From an uncultured Peptococcaceae bacterium (GTDB taxonomy: Bacteria > Bacillota > Peptococcia > Peptococcales > Peptococcaceae): DNA of 13,941 nucleotides. The notes beneath the pieces were generated by a model. That model saw only the letters and a program-made list of their open reading frames with translations. It did no database searches and was not told the origin of the DNA. The stretch covers positions 1 through 13,941 of the forward strand of contig CALAKO010000119.1 in assembly GCA_937922955.1 (NCBI GenBank). The letters run 5' to 3'. Positions 1 to 6,252 of the stretch are shown here, one piece after another (position 1 is the first letter of the stretch; each line of letters opens with the position of its first letter). The position numbers were made by a program, and so were the translations under genes.

Positions 1-2
1 AT

Positions 3-1472
3 CTCTATTCTACTTATCGCAGAATCAGAAAAAATCAGGCGTCCCCTCGTCAGCTCCTTAAGATCATTCTCTATTCTTATATGGAGGGCATCTACTCTTC
101 CAGACGTATGGAAAAAGCTTGTCGCTCCAACATCTATTTTATGTACCTCCTGGAAGGCATGCCTGCCCCGGATCACTCTACATTTGACCGTTTCATCCGC
201 CTCCACTTTGCGCCATGCGCTAAAAGGATCCTTGCCTGCATGGGAGCTTGGCTGCTTTCCCTTGGTGAGATCAGCGGCAGACATCTCTTCGTGGATGGAA
301 CGAAAATAGAATCCTGTGCTGGGCGCTACACTTTTGTTTGGAAGAATGCTGTAACAAAGCATCTCCAAAAGCTCATGGACAAAGCCGTTGTTCTCGTTGC
401 CGATTTAGAGGACCAATATGACCTGCATCTGGCACACAACAACACAGTGAGCATACGAGTCTTGAAGAAACTGCGCAAAAAGCTCTATGCGATCAAAGAG
501 CAGCAGGACATTGTTTTTGTCCATGGCAGCGGCAAGCGCAAAACACCACTGCAACGCTCCATTGAAACATTGGAAAACATCCTATCAAAGTTCAAAGACT
601 ACACCAACAAGCTCCATATATGCGGCGAACGAGGCAGCTATGCCAAGACCGATCAGGATGCCACATTCATGCGCATGAAAGAAGATCATATGCGAAACGG
701 ACAGCTAAAGCCCGCCTGCAATGTCCAACATGGCGTGGATGCAGAATACATTGTATGGGTGGATGTGAACCAACGACCGACAGATGCCCGCACCTTGATC
801 CCCTTTCTGGAAAGTGTAGAAAAACACCTGCCCTTCCAATACAAAGAGATCGTTGCAGATGCCGGGTATGAGAGCGAAGAAAATTATCGTTATCTGAAAG
901 AGCATGACCAACTCGCCTACATAAAGCCTAACAACTATGAAATTGCCAAAACAAGAAAATACAAGAATGACATTGGACGTGCTGAGAACATGCGTTACGA
1001 CAAAGACAACGACTGCTATTACTGTAGCCAGGGAAAGACACTCGTCCATCTATACGACAAGACAGAGAAAACCAGCAGTGGCTACCGGAGAAATGTCAGT
1101 GTCTACGAAAGCCATAACTGCAAAGACTGTCCAAGCAAAGCAGCATGCATCCGGCCGTGTGGAAGTAAGAAACCCATGGAAGAACGTAATAAACGCCTCT
1201 ATGTATCCAAGCAGATGAAAGTGCTGAGGACAGAAAACGAAGCACGCATCACAGGAGAATATGGAAAACAGTTGAGGATGAACCGCAGCATACAGGCAGA
1301 AGGAAGCTTTGCCATGATAAAAGAAGATATGAACTTTCGCAGGTACCTGTATAGTGGAATAGAAAATGTCACAGCTCAAAGCATCCTGCTGGCCATAGCG
1401 TATAATGTGACGAAACTACATAACAAGATACAAAACGGCACCACTGGGAAGTATCTGTTTGAGCTGAAATAA
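3..1472 (+). CDS. IS1182-family DDE transposase, 5' end beyond window
   Basis: This is a cut-and-paste DDE transposase acting on its own IS ends. The frame is open from base 3. The codons before the ATG at 81 encode family-like sequence (RQLLKIILYSYMEGIYSSRR), so 81 is an internal Met and roughly 45-50 N-terminal residues are probably missing. Recognisable parts in order are the N-terminal DUF772-like block (GIYSSRRMEKACR, PDHSTFDRFIR), a first catalytic Asp in FVDGTKIES (codon 294-296), a second in VADAGYESEEN (858-860), and the Glu in AEGSFAMIKEDMNFRRY (1299-1301). A Cys-rich insertion (CYYC, CKDCPSKAAC) precedes the Glu, as is common in the family. There are no internal stops or frameshifts over 489 codons, so the copy may still be active. 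The reading frame ends TAA at 1470-1472. Confidence 0.9.
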   Translation, partial: LYSTYRRIRKNQASPRQLLKIILYSYMEGIYSSRRMEKACRSNIYFMYLLEGMPAPDHSTFDRFIRLHFAPCAKRILACMGAWLLSLGEISGRHLFVDGTKIESCAGRYTFVWKNAVTKHLQKLMDKAVVLVADLEDQYDLHLAHNNTVSIRVLKKLRKKLYAIKEQQDIVFVHGSGKRKTPLQRSIETLENILSKFKDYTNKLHICGERGSYAKTDQDATFMRMKEDHMRNGQLKPACNVQHGVDAEYIVWVDVNQRPTDARTLIPFLESVEKHLPFQYKEIVADAGYESEENYRYLKEHDQLAYIKPNNYEIAKTRKYKNDIGRAENMRYDKDNDCYYCSQGKTLVHLYDKTEKTSSGYRRNVSVYESHNCKDCPSKAACIRPCGSKKPMEERNKRLYVSKQMKVLRTENEARITGEYGKQLRMNRSIQAEGSFAMIKEDMNFRRYLYSGIENVTAQSILLAIAYNVTKLHNKIQNGTTGKYLFELK

Positions 1473-1487
1473 GAAAAGGATACGAAA

Positions 1488-1528
1488 AAATCCAGACCCC
1501 TCTAGGATAATGAGAGAGGTCTGGATTT
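1488..1528 (+). terminator. Hairpin after the transposase stop codon
   Basis: Arms 1488-1503 and 1513-1528 pair over 16 bp with one C:A mismatch (1499/1517) and a 9-nt loop. The stem begins AAATCCAGACC. No long U-tract follows directly, so this is either a terminator-like structure closing the transposase transcript or a structured 3' UTR of the IS. It starts 15 nt after the stop codon. Confidence 0.6.
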
Positions 1529-1585
1529 GTGTGCTTTAAAATAGGAAACCGCTTTGTGGTATGCGGTACTAGCGATATAGAGATA

Positions 1586-1641
1586 GAAAAAGGAACTGTC
1601 ACATAAGCGAGATTTTGGCTTATTGCGACAGCCCCTTTTTT
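1586..1641. terminator. Imperfect terminal hairpin with T-run at the IS right end
   Basis: The left arm (1587-1608, AAAAAGG..CTGTC..ATAAGC) pairs imperfectly with 1618-1640 (GCTTA..GCGACAGCCCCTTTTT). It has an A-run on one side and a T-run on the other, so it can act as a terminator on both strands. The right arm coincides with the presumed IS inverted repeat. It would insulate the pilus operon from transcription coming out of the IS. Confidence 0.55.
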
Positions 1642-1699
1642 GATGGGGGCCGATCTTGCTGTAAATTATCGAAAAATCCGAATTTTATGTAATTGGTTA

Positions 1700-1729
1700 T
1701 TGCTTGCTGATGGCGCAACCAGATATAAT
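1700..1729 (+). promoter_or_regulatory. Candidate sigma-A promoter of the pilus operon
   Basis: A perfect TATAAT lies at 1724-1729. Eighteen bases upstream is TTGCTT (1700-1705), which matches only TTG of the -35 consensus. The first gene starts 42 bases after the -10. The weak -35 suggests either low basal expression or need of an activator. The element lies outside the presumed IS end, so it is probably the native promoter. Confidence 0.55.
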
Positions 1730-1770
1730 AAAAATAGTATTGGAAGAAACGCACGAAGGGAGGGCGTGTT

Positions 1771-3288
1771 ATGGGGCTGGTGAATGAACGGTTGGTGGCG
1801 CTGTTGGCGGCTGAGGGATTGGTTTCAGCTGATGCGGGCTGGGTCGAACGGGATGTACTAGGTGATTGGCTGGCGGCTCAGGGTGTGGCGCTAGAAGCGG
1901 CACATCCGGTGTTGAGTGGTTATTTTGGAATGCCGTATCGTTTGCTGGATGGCCAGGAACGGTTGCTGCCGGTTTTGACGGAGCAGGAAAACTGGTCCGT
2001 GTATCAGCTTCAGACGGATGGTTGCTGTGTTTGCGTGCGACCACCGCAGGAATCCGAACGACGCACCTATGAAACAGCGATGGGAGAGACGCCGTTGTTT
2101 TTGACGGACGCGCTGCGGGTTCATTCGGCCCTGCTGCGCGGACCGACGACGGAGTTGGCCTCACAGTCGATGCAGCGACGGCATTCTTTGGAGGCGCTGC
2201 GGCGCAGTGAGTGGGGCCATGTGGATCATTTAATAGGGAAAATTATCGGTGATGCCATTGACGCGGAAGCGACGGACGTCCATTTTTTCAAGATGGGCGC
2301 TGCTTTCCGCGTCGTTTTTCGTATAGATGGATCTTTGCAGACGTATGCGGAGCTGCCTGCTGCTGCGGCGGGTGGTTTGATTAACAAGCTGAAGCTGCTG
2401 GCGGAGGTGGATATTGCTGAGCATCGCCTGCCGCAGGATGGACACATTTTGCTAAACGCTGGCGGTGCCGATTACAATCTGCGCCTGGGCACCCTGCCGC
2501 TGCTGGATGGCGAGAAGGTTGTCCTGCGCATTTTACCGGAGCACCAGCGGCGGTCGTCTTTGGCGGATCTGGGCTATTCGTCGGAACATGCGTCGCAGCT
2601 GCTGGCGACGCTGACGCAGAACAAGGGGCTGATTTTGATCACCGGCCCGACAAACAGTGGCAAGACCACGACGTTATATGCTTGCTTGAAACATCTCAGC
2701 GAAAACGGCCAGCTGGTGTACACCATTGAGGATCCGATCGAAGCGGTGCTGCCGGAGGTGCAGCAAATGCAGGTGAATGTACGCAGTGGCTTTGACTTTG
2801 CGGCTGGTTTGCGCGGCATTCTGCGCAGCGATCCCGATGTGATTGCGGTGGGGGAACTGCGCGATAAAGAGACGGTGGACATTGCAGCGCGAGCGGCATT
2901 GAGCGGGCAGCTGGTGATTGCGACGCTGCATACTTACAATGCCCAACAGGCCGTTGACCGTTTGCGCGATCTTGGTTTGAGCAATTTGCTTCTGAGCGCG
3001 GTGTTGACGGCGGTGGTCAATCAACGGTTGCTGGTACAGCCATGTGTGCAGTGCGGAGGCAGCGGCTGTAATGAGGCAGGTCGTGTGTGTGCTGCGTGTC
3101 TGGGCAGCGGCCGCGCTGGGCGCACGGGTGTGCAGGAAATCTGGTATTTGCAGGCTGAGGAGCGGGCGCGTATTGCCGACGGATGCAGCGGTCAGGTGCT
3201 GCGTCAAGATGCGCTGACGCAGGGCTTCATCAGTCTGGCCGAGGACGCACGCAGTAAAGGACTGGTGTGGAACGAAAGAGAGGGCTGA
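1771..3288 (+). CDS. pilB: PilB/GspE-type pilus assembly ATPase
   Basis: This is the cytoplasmic hexameric ATPase that powers pilin extraction and polymerisation. The protein has 505 residues and starts at an ATG with the GGGAGGG site at 1758-1764. The N-terminal region around 27-60 has a degenerate MshEN/T2SSE_N-like pattern (LGDWLAAQG, then GYFGMPYRLL). The Asp-box region ATDVHF (D169, H171) is present. Walker A is GPTNSGKTTT (292-301), the Walker B-type segment is DPDVIAVGELRD (354-365, Glu362), and the His box is ATLHT (H387). A zinc-binding knuckle has C425, C428, C440 and C443, followed by GRTGVQEI. The extension-type motifs and the missing C-terminal PilT signature (AIRNLIRE) argue for the assembly ATPase rather than PilT. 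Its stop is 3 nt from the platform gene. Family assignment is firm; whether it serves a pilus, a type II secretion system or DNA uptake cannot be told from this gene. Confidence 0.93.
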   Translation: MGLVNERLVALLAAEGLVSADAGWVERDVLGDWLAAQGVALEAAHPVLSGYFGMPYRLLDGQERLLPVLTEQENWSVYQLQTDGCCVCVRPPQESERRTYETAMGETPLFLTDALRVHSALLRGPTTELASQSMQRRHSLEALRRSEWGHVDHLIGKIIGDAIDAEATDVHFFKMGAAFRVVFRIDGSLQTYAELPAAAAGGLINKLKLLAEVDIAEHRLPQDGHILLNAGGADYNLRLGTLPLLDGEKVVLRILPEHQRRSSLADLGYSSEHASQLLATLTQNKGLILITGPTNSGKTTTLYACLKHLSENGQLVYTIEDPIEAVLPEVQQMQVNVRSGFDFAAGLRGILRSDPDVIAVGELRDKETVDIAARAALSGQLVIATLHTYNAQQAVDRLRDLGLSNLLLSAVLTAVVNQRLLVQPCVQCGGSGCNEAGRVCAACLGSGRAGRTGVQEIWYLQAEERARIADGCSGQVLRQDALTQGFISLAEDARSKGLVWNEREG

Positions 3289-3291
3289 GCC

Positions 3292-4497
3292 ATGGCGAGG
3301 TTTGTCTATCATTATATCGATGCTGGCGGCCGACGGCGATGGTCCTGGCAGAAAGCTGGCAACGCGGCGACGTGCAGTGCCCAGCTGGCTGAAGGGGGCA
3401 TCTATCCAATTTTCATGCTGTGCCTGCAATGGCCGTCTATTTTTGCCCCGCGAGGGCTGCCTTCTCGCCAGCTGGCGTTATTTTTTCGGCAGCTGGCAAT
3501 GGCTTTGAGCAGTGGCGTGCCGCTGCTGGAGGCGCTGCACCATATGGCGCGTGAACAATCGAGTGAGCGACAGCGCGCGTTTATTGTACGCCTGGAGACG
3601 CAGGTATTGTCTGGCAAGTCGTTTTCCCAAGCGCTGCAGCAGGAAAAAGGGCTGGACCCAATGCTGGCGCATTGGCTGGCTATTGGCGAAAAACAGGGAC
3701 GTTTGGCGCAGATTTTAGGAGAAGTGCATCGCTATCTTGAAGAACGGGAACGTTTGAAAAAACGCATTCAGCAGCAGTTGATCTATCCCATGGTGGTGCT
3801 GCTGGCGGTATTGGTGATCGGCGCTTTATTGAGCCTGGTTGTGATGCCGATGCTGGCGCGGCAATTCATGGGTTTTGAAGCCAACATTCCTGCGCCCATG
3901 CGGTGTTTTCTGCTGCTGCATGATGTCTTCCAAGCTTATGGTGGTTGGCTGCTGCTGGCGCTGGCCTTGGCTGTAGGGCTGGTGCTTGTGGTCAGAAGCC
4001 GTCGGTTGCCGCAGGAACAGCGCGTTTTGAAGCGGCTGATACTGGCCTGGCCCTTTTTACGGTCGTTTTCGGTGCTGCGTGTGTATGTGCCGTTTGCGCG
4101 ACTGTTCGGGCAAATGCTGCGTTCCGGTGTGCCAGTTGGCGAAGCGATGCAGTCCTTGCAGCAATGTTTTCGGCGCTCGTTGTTTGCAGAAGACATGGCG
4201 GCTGTTGCAGCGGCGATGACACATGGCGGTCATTTGTCGCAGGCCTTGGCGGACGCGTCTTTTGTGCCGGAGCTGGCACGGCAGATGCTGCTCAATGGCG
4301 AGCGTTATGGACGGTTGCCGGAGGCGCTGGCCGATTCGGCAGCTTATTATGAAACAATTTTGTTTGAAAAGCTGGGGTTGTGGATTCGCTTTGTGGAGCC
4401 GCTGGCGATTGTTTTACTGGGGCTGTTGGTGCTTTTCATGGCATTGGGCCTGTTTGTGCCGGTGTTGGAGTCTTATCAGTCGCTGCTGGTGCAATGA
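3292..4497 (+). CDS. pilC: PilC/GspF-type inner-membrane platform protein
   Basis: A polytopic membrane protein that couples the ATPase to the growing pilus. At 401 residues it has the normal family length. It contains two T2SSF repeats, each with the typical signature: SSGVPLLEAL near residue 74 and RSGVPVGEAM near 277. Hydrophobic segments lie at about 164-188, 218-236 and 367-393, which gives the usual three-helix topology. The N-terminal YHYIDAGGRRR resembles the family's usual F-x-Y-x-A-x-D-x-x-G start. The ATG is 3 nt after the ATPase stop and the GAGAGGG site lies within the end of the upstream gene, so the two are probably translationally coupled. Confidence 0.92.
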   Translation: MARFVYHYIDAGGRRRWSWQKAGNAATCSAQLAEGGIYPIFMLCLQWPSIFAPRGLPSRQLALFFRQLAMALSSGVPLLEALHHMAREQSSERQRAFIVRLETQVLSGKSFSQALQQEKGLDPMLAHWLAIGEKQGRLAQILGEVHRYLEERERLKKRIQQQLIYPMVVLLAVLVIGALLSLVVMPMLARQFMGFEANIPAPMRCFLLLHDVFQAYGGWLLLALALAVGLVLVVRSRRLPQEQRVLKRLILAWPFLRSFSVLRVYVPFARLFGQMLRSGVPVGEAMQSLQQCFRRSLFAEDMAAVAAAMTHGGHLSQALADASFVPELARQMLLNGERYGRLPEALADSAAYYETILFEKLGLWIRFVEPLAIVLLGLLVLFMALGLFVPVLESYQSLLVQ

Positions 4498-4502
4498 GGA
4501 GG
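4497..4502 (+). promoter_or_regulatory. Ribosome binding site deciding the GTG start of the first pilin
   Basis: AGGAGG overlaps the TGA of the platform gene and sits 8 nt before GTG 4511. The open frame extends upstream to an ATG at 4223, but that part lies entirely inside the platform gene and encodes non-pilin sequence. The site and the prepilin leader both fix the start at 4511. Confidence 0.85.
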
Positions 4503-4510
4503 TGGCGATT

Positions 4511-4894
4511 GTGCGTAAAAGAAACGGTTTTTCGCTGCTGGAGCTGGTGGTGGTGCTGGTCATCATTGGCATACTGGCCACGCTGGTGAGTGTGCGCATT
4601 TCCGGCACATTGACGGAGGCGCAGCAGACGCGCATCGACGCTGATCTGGCTATGTTGGTGACGGCTGGCGAGCAGTTTGCGCAGCGCCATCCTGAGGAGA
4701 CCGCCGCGACGCAGAGTGAGCTGGTGGCGGCCGGAGTGCTGGCGCAGACGCTGGAAAGTCCGGTGCAGGGCTGTGCCTACAGCGTTCGCGTTGGAGAAGG
4801 TCGTGTGACAGCAGCGTTAAAGAAGGGCGATGAGGTGTATGAAAAAGGCGATTATCGCGCGGAGAAAACCTCGACGCGCCTTTACCTTGATTGA
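4511..4894 (+). CDS. Class III prepilin (putative major pilin / pseudopilin)
   Basis: A 127-residue structural subunit with a GTG start. The leader VRKRNG ends in Gly and is followed by FSLLELVVVLVIIGILA, so the prepilin peptidase site is G^F with Glu at +5. This is the canonical type IV pilin / GspG-like N-terminus. The rest is a short soluble domain with a single Cys and no obvious disulfide pair. It is the only pilin in the operon with Gly at -1 and the first after the platform gene, so I infer it to be the major subunit. Its 3' end overlaps the next gene. Bases 4541-4570 are almost identical to the matching part of the next gene. Confidence 0.88.
   Translation: MRKRNGFSLLELVVVLVIIGILATLVSVRISGTLTEAQQTRIDADLAMLVTAGEQFAQRHPEETAATQSELVAAGVLAQTLESPVQGCAYSVRVGEGRVTAALKKGDEVYEKGDYRAEKTSTRLYLD
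4541..4570 (+). repeat. Direct repeat, copy 1, in first pilin gene
   Basis: Thirty bases encoding ELVVVLVIIG of the first pilin match 4893-4922 at 29 of 30 positions (GTC against GCC codon). The spacing is 352 bases. Each copy is in the frame of its own gene. Confidence 0.9.
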
Positions 4895-5291
4895 GCTGGT
4901 GGTGGTGCTGGCCATCATTGGCGTGCTGCTGATGGTGGTGGTGCCTCGAGTGGGGGCGATCTACGATCGGCAGCTGGTGGAGCAGCAGGCGCGTGTGTTG
5001 GAGCAAGAGCTTATTTGGCTGCGGAGCGAGGCCAGAAGCAGCGGTGAAAAGGCGACGTTCAAGCGCGAGAACAGCAGCAGCTACACGCTTTCGGCGGCTG
5101 GTAAAACTGAGCGGCGGGAGCTGGTCAGCGAACGCGTGACGTTGTCAGCGAGCGCTCTTGGCGGACAGATTATTTTTGAACCGCGCGGCACTGCCTTTGA
5201 TAAATGCACCCTGACGCTGCGATGCGGCACGCAGACACGCACCGTGGTGGTGAGCAATTTGGGGCACATTCGTGTGGGGGTGACAGGATGA
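4839..5291 (+). CDS. Class III prepilin, GspH-like minor pilin
   Basis: About 150 residues. The sequence RRAFTLIELVVVLAIIGVLL gives a processing site A^F with Glu at +5 and a hydrophobic helix like GspH/FimT minor pilins. The start is uncertain: ATG 4830 has GAAGGG only 2 nt away. ATG 4839 has AAGGG at 4823-4827 (11 nt) and a GAGG close by, so 4839 is preferred; an ATT at 4851 is also conceivable. The leader is then 14 residues, basic, and ends in Ala rather than Gly. The gene overlaps the upstream pilin by 56 bases in a different frame and ends in an ATGA junction with the next gene. The soluble part contains EPRGTAFDKCTLTL, reminiscent of GspH C-terminal strands (weak). Confidence 0.82.
   Translation: MKKAIIARRKPRRAFTLIELVVVLAIIGVLLMVVVPRVGAIYDRQLVEQQARVLEQELIWLRSEARSSGEKATFKRENSSSYTLSAAGKTERRELVSERVTLSASALGGQIIFEPRGTAFDKCTLTLRCGTQTRTVVVSNLGHIRVGVTG
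4893..4922 (+). repeat. Direct repeat, copy 2, in second pilin gene
   Basis: The partner of 4541-4570, encoding ELVVVLAIIG. The copies match at 29 of 30 bases, including synonymous positions. Confidence 0.9.
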
Positions 5292-5611
5292 GACGACAAC
5301 GTTCGGCGATGACGCTGGTAGAAATGGTAGTTTGCCTGGCGATCATTGCTCTCTGCCTTGTTGCTCTGGTGCGCGGGCTGGGCGGGCTCAGTCTGCTGGA
5401 TGCACGCGACGCTCAGGATGCCGCGCTGGTGCCGGCGGTGGAGGCGCTGCTCCTTGAATTGGAAAGCGCGCCGCCAGCTGAGCAGTCGGGCATGCTGGAT
5501 GGCGGCTGGCGCTATGAGACGCAGCTGAGCGAGGGGGCCTATGTTTTGACGGTGCGCCACGACACCTGGAACGAGGAGCACGTTTTTCTCATTCGGGAGG
5601 GGCCATCATGA
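5288..5611 (+). CDS. Short class III prepilin, GspI/PilV-like minor pilin
   Basis: A 107-residue protein starting at the ATG that overlaps the upstream TGA (ATGA). GGGGGTGACAGG lies just upstream as the ribosome binding site. An open frame reaches back to 5204 but lies inside the previous gene. The N-terminus MRRQRSAMTLVEMVVCLAI gives a processing site A^M with Met at +1 and Glu at +5, followed by a hydrophobic helix to about residue 30. Small size and position between GspH-like and GspJ-like genes match GspI/PilV in secretion and pilus operons. That correspondence is by order and length only. It ends in another ATGA overlap. Confidence 0.78.
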   Translation: MRRQRSAMTLVEMVVCLAIIALCLVALVRGLGGLSLLDARDAQDAALVPAVEALLLELESAPPAEQSGMLDGGWRYETQLSEGAYVLTVRHDTWNEEHVFLIREGPS

Positions 5612-6237
5612 AACCGCGCGGCGCTTTTACGCTCGTTGAGCTGCTCTGCGTGCTGGTGATTGTCGCGATTTTGCTGGGGGTGCTGTCAAACAGTCTGGCC
5701 AATAGCCTGACCTGGGCCCAGTCCGGTTATGAGGAAGAAGTGATTGGCGATCAGCTGGAGCAGGCGCTGGATGTTATGGCGTACGACGTGCGCAACGCGG
5801 TGGACATCGATGTGGACTATTTTGAACGGGCCGATTCCAGGCCGTTGTCGGACATTCGCACGTCCTTTGAGCTGCGACTGCTCGCTGTTGATGAAGGAGA
5901 CGAGCGCGCCATGGGGCGCATCGTGTACAGCTTACGCCAGAGCAATGGCCTATATAATGAAGAAAATCCTCTGGAACGGCCGCGTCCGTCCTGCATTCTT
6001 TACCGTGCGCAGGAGGACAGCCTGCACCGTGGCAACAATCAGCCAGTAGCCATGTATCTGAGCACGTTGTCGCAGACGCCCAAGGGCATGCAGATTTATT
6101 ACTACAACCGCGCGGCGGAACGCTGTTCGCTGGCGGAAGAAGTGGCCACAGTGGAAATCCGTCTGGCTGGTTGCACCAAGGATGGAACAAGTGTGACGCG
6201 CAGCTGCCTGATTCCGCTGACAACGAAATTTGAATGA
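5608..6237 (+). CDS. Class III prepilin, GspJ/PilW-like minor pilin
   Basis: A 209-residue minor pilin. MKPRGAFTLVELLCVLVIV has a very short leader with cleavage expected at A^F (Glu at +5); the Gly is at -2. The longer soluble domain, with a run of acidic residues (VDIDVDYFERAD) and a C-terminal strand region, fits GspJ/PilW by size. A GGGAGGGG site precedes the ATG, which overlaps the previous stop (ATGA). Three Cys lie in the soluble part, so a disulfide after export is possible. The next gene follows after 15 nt. Confidence 0.82.
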   Translation: MKPRGAFTLVELLCVLVIVAILLGVLSNSLANSLTWAQSGYEEEVIGDQLEQALDVMAYDVRNAVDIDVDYFERADSRPLSDIRTSFELRLLAVDEGDERAMGRIVYSLRQSNGLYNEENPLERPRPSCILYRAQEDSLHRGNNQPVAMYLSTLSQTPKGMQIYYYNRAAERCSLAEEVATVEIRLAGCTKDGTSVTRSCLIPLTTKFE

Positions 6238-6252
6238 AGGGAGAGGGGCCGT

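Larger units (their letters stand above)
1..1635 (+). mobile_element. IS1182-family insertion sequence, right-hand part (left end outside window)
   Basis: The segment holds a transposase gene, a hairpin just after its stop codon, and a terminal sequence around 1618-1635 that reads GGCTTATTGCGACAGCCCC. GGGGCTGTCGC-type ends are familiar from IS1182-family elements (recalled knowledge). The transposase frame is already open at base 3, so the left end and left inverted repeat lie before the window. The right boundary is set by the last C of the CCCC run and is an estimate, because the left inverted repeat is not available for comparison. The element points in the same direction as the pilus operon downstream. 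Confidence 0.8.
1529..1770 (+). other. Intergenic stretch between transposase and pilus operon
   Basis: About 300 bases separate the transposase stop from the first pilus gene. They hold the IS 3' end and its hairpins, then an AT-rich native leader (about 1655-1740) with a promoter, and the purine-rich ribosome binding site of the first pilus gene. I see no small ORF with a convincing ribosome binding site and no recognisable riboswitch. Confidence 0.5.

Noticed and set aside
81..83. ATG at 81 as the transposase start
   Set aside because: The frame continues upstream to the window edge with family-like sequence, so this Met is internal.
1655..1700. AT-rich inverted sequence AAAATCCGAATTTT as an operator
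   Set aside because: The symmetry is short and imperfect and common by chance in AT-rich DNA; nothing else supports a binding site.
1640..1770. Cyclic-di-GMP riboswitch before the pilus operon
   Set aside because: Such switches precede some clostridial pilus operons, but I could not find the conserved stems and tetraloop-receptor signature here.
2674..3429. A 251-codon minus-strand frame opposite the ATPase gene
   Set aside because: It is a shadow of the ATPase and platform genes, rich in Gln/His/Arg, without a ribosome binding site.
4223..4510. Extension of the first pilin frame upstream to 4223
   Set aside because: It lies inside the platform gene and encodes Trp/Cys/Arg-rich nonsense; a prepilin leader begins at GTG 4511 behind AGGAGG.
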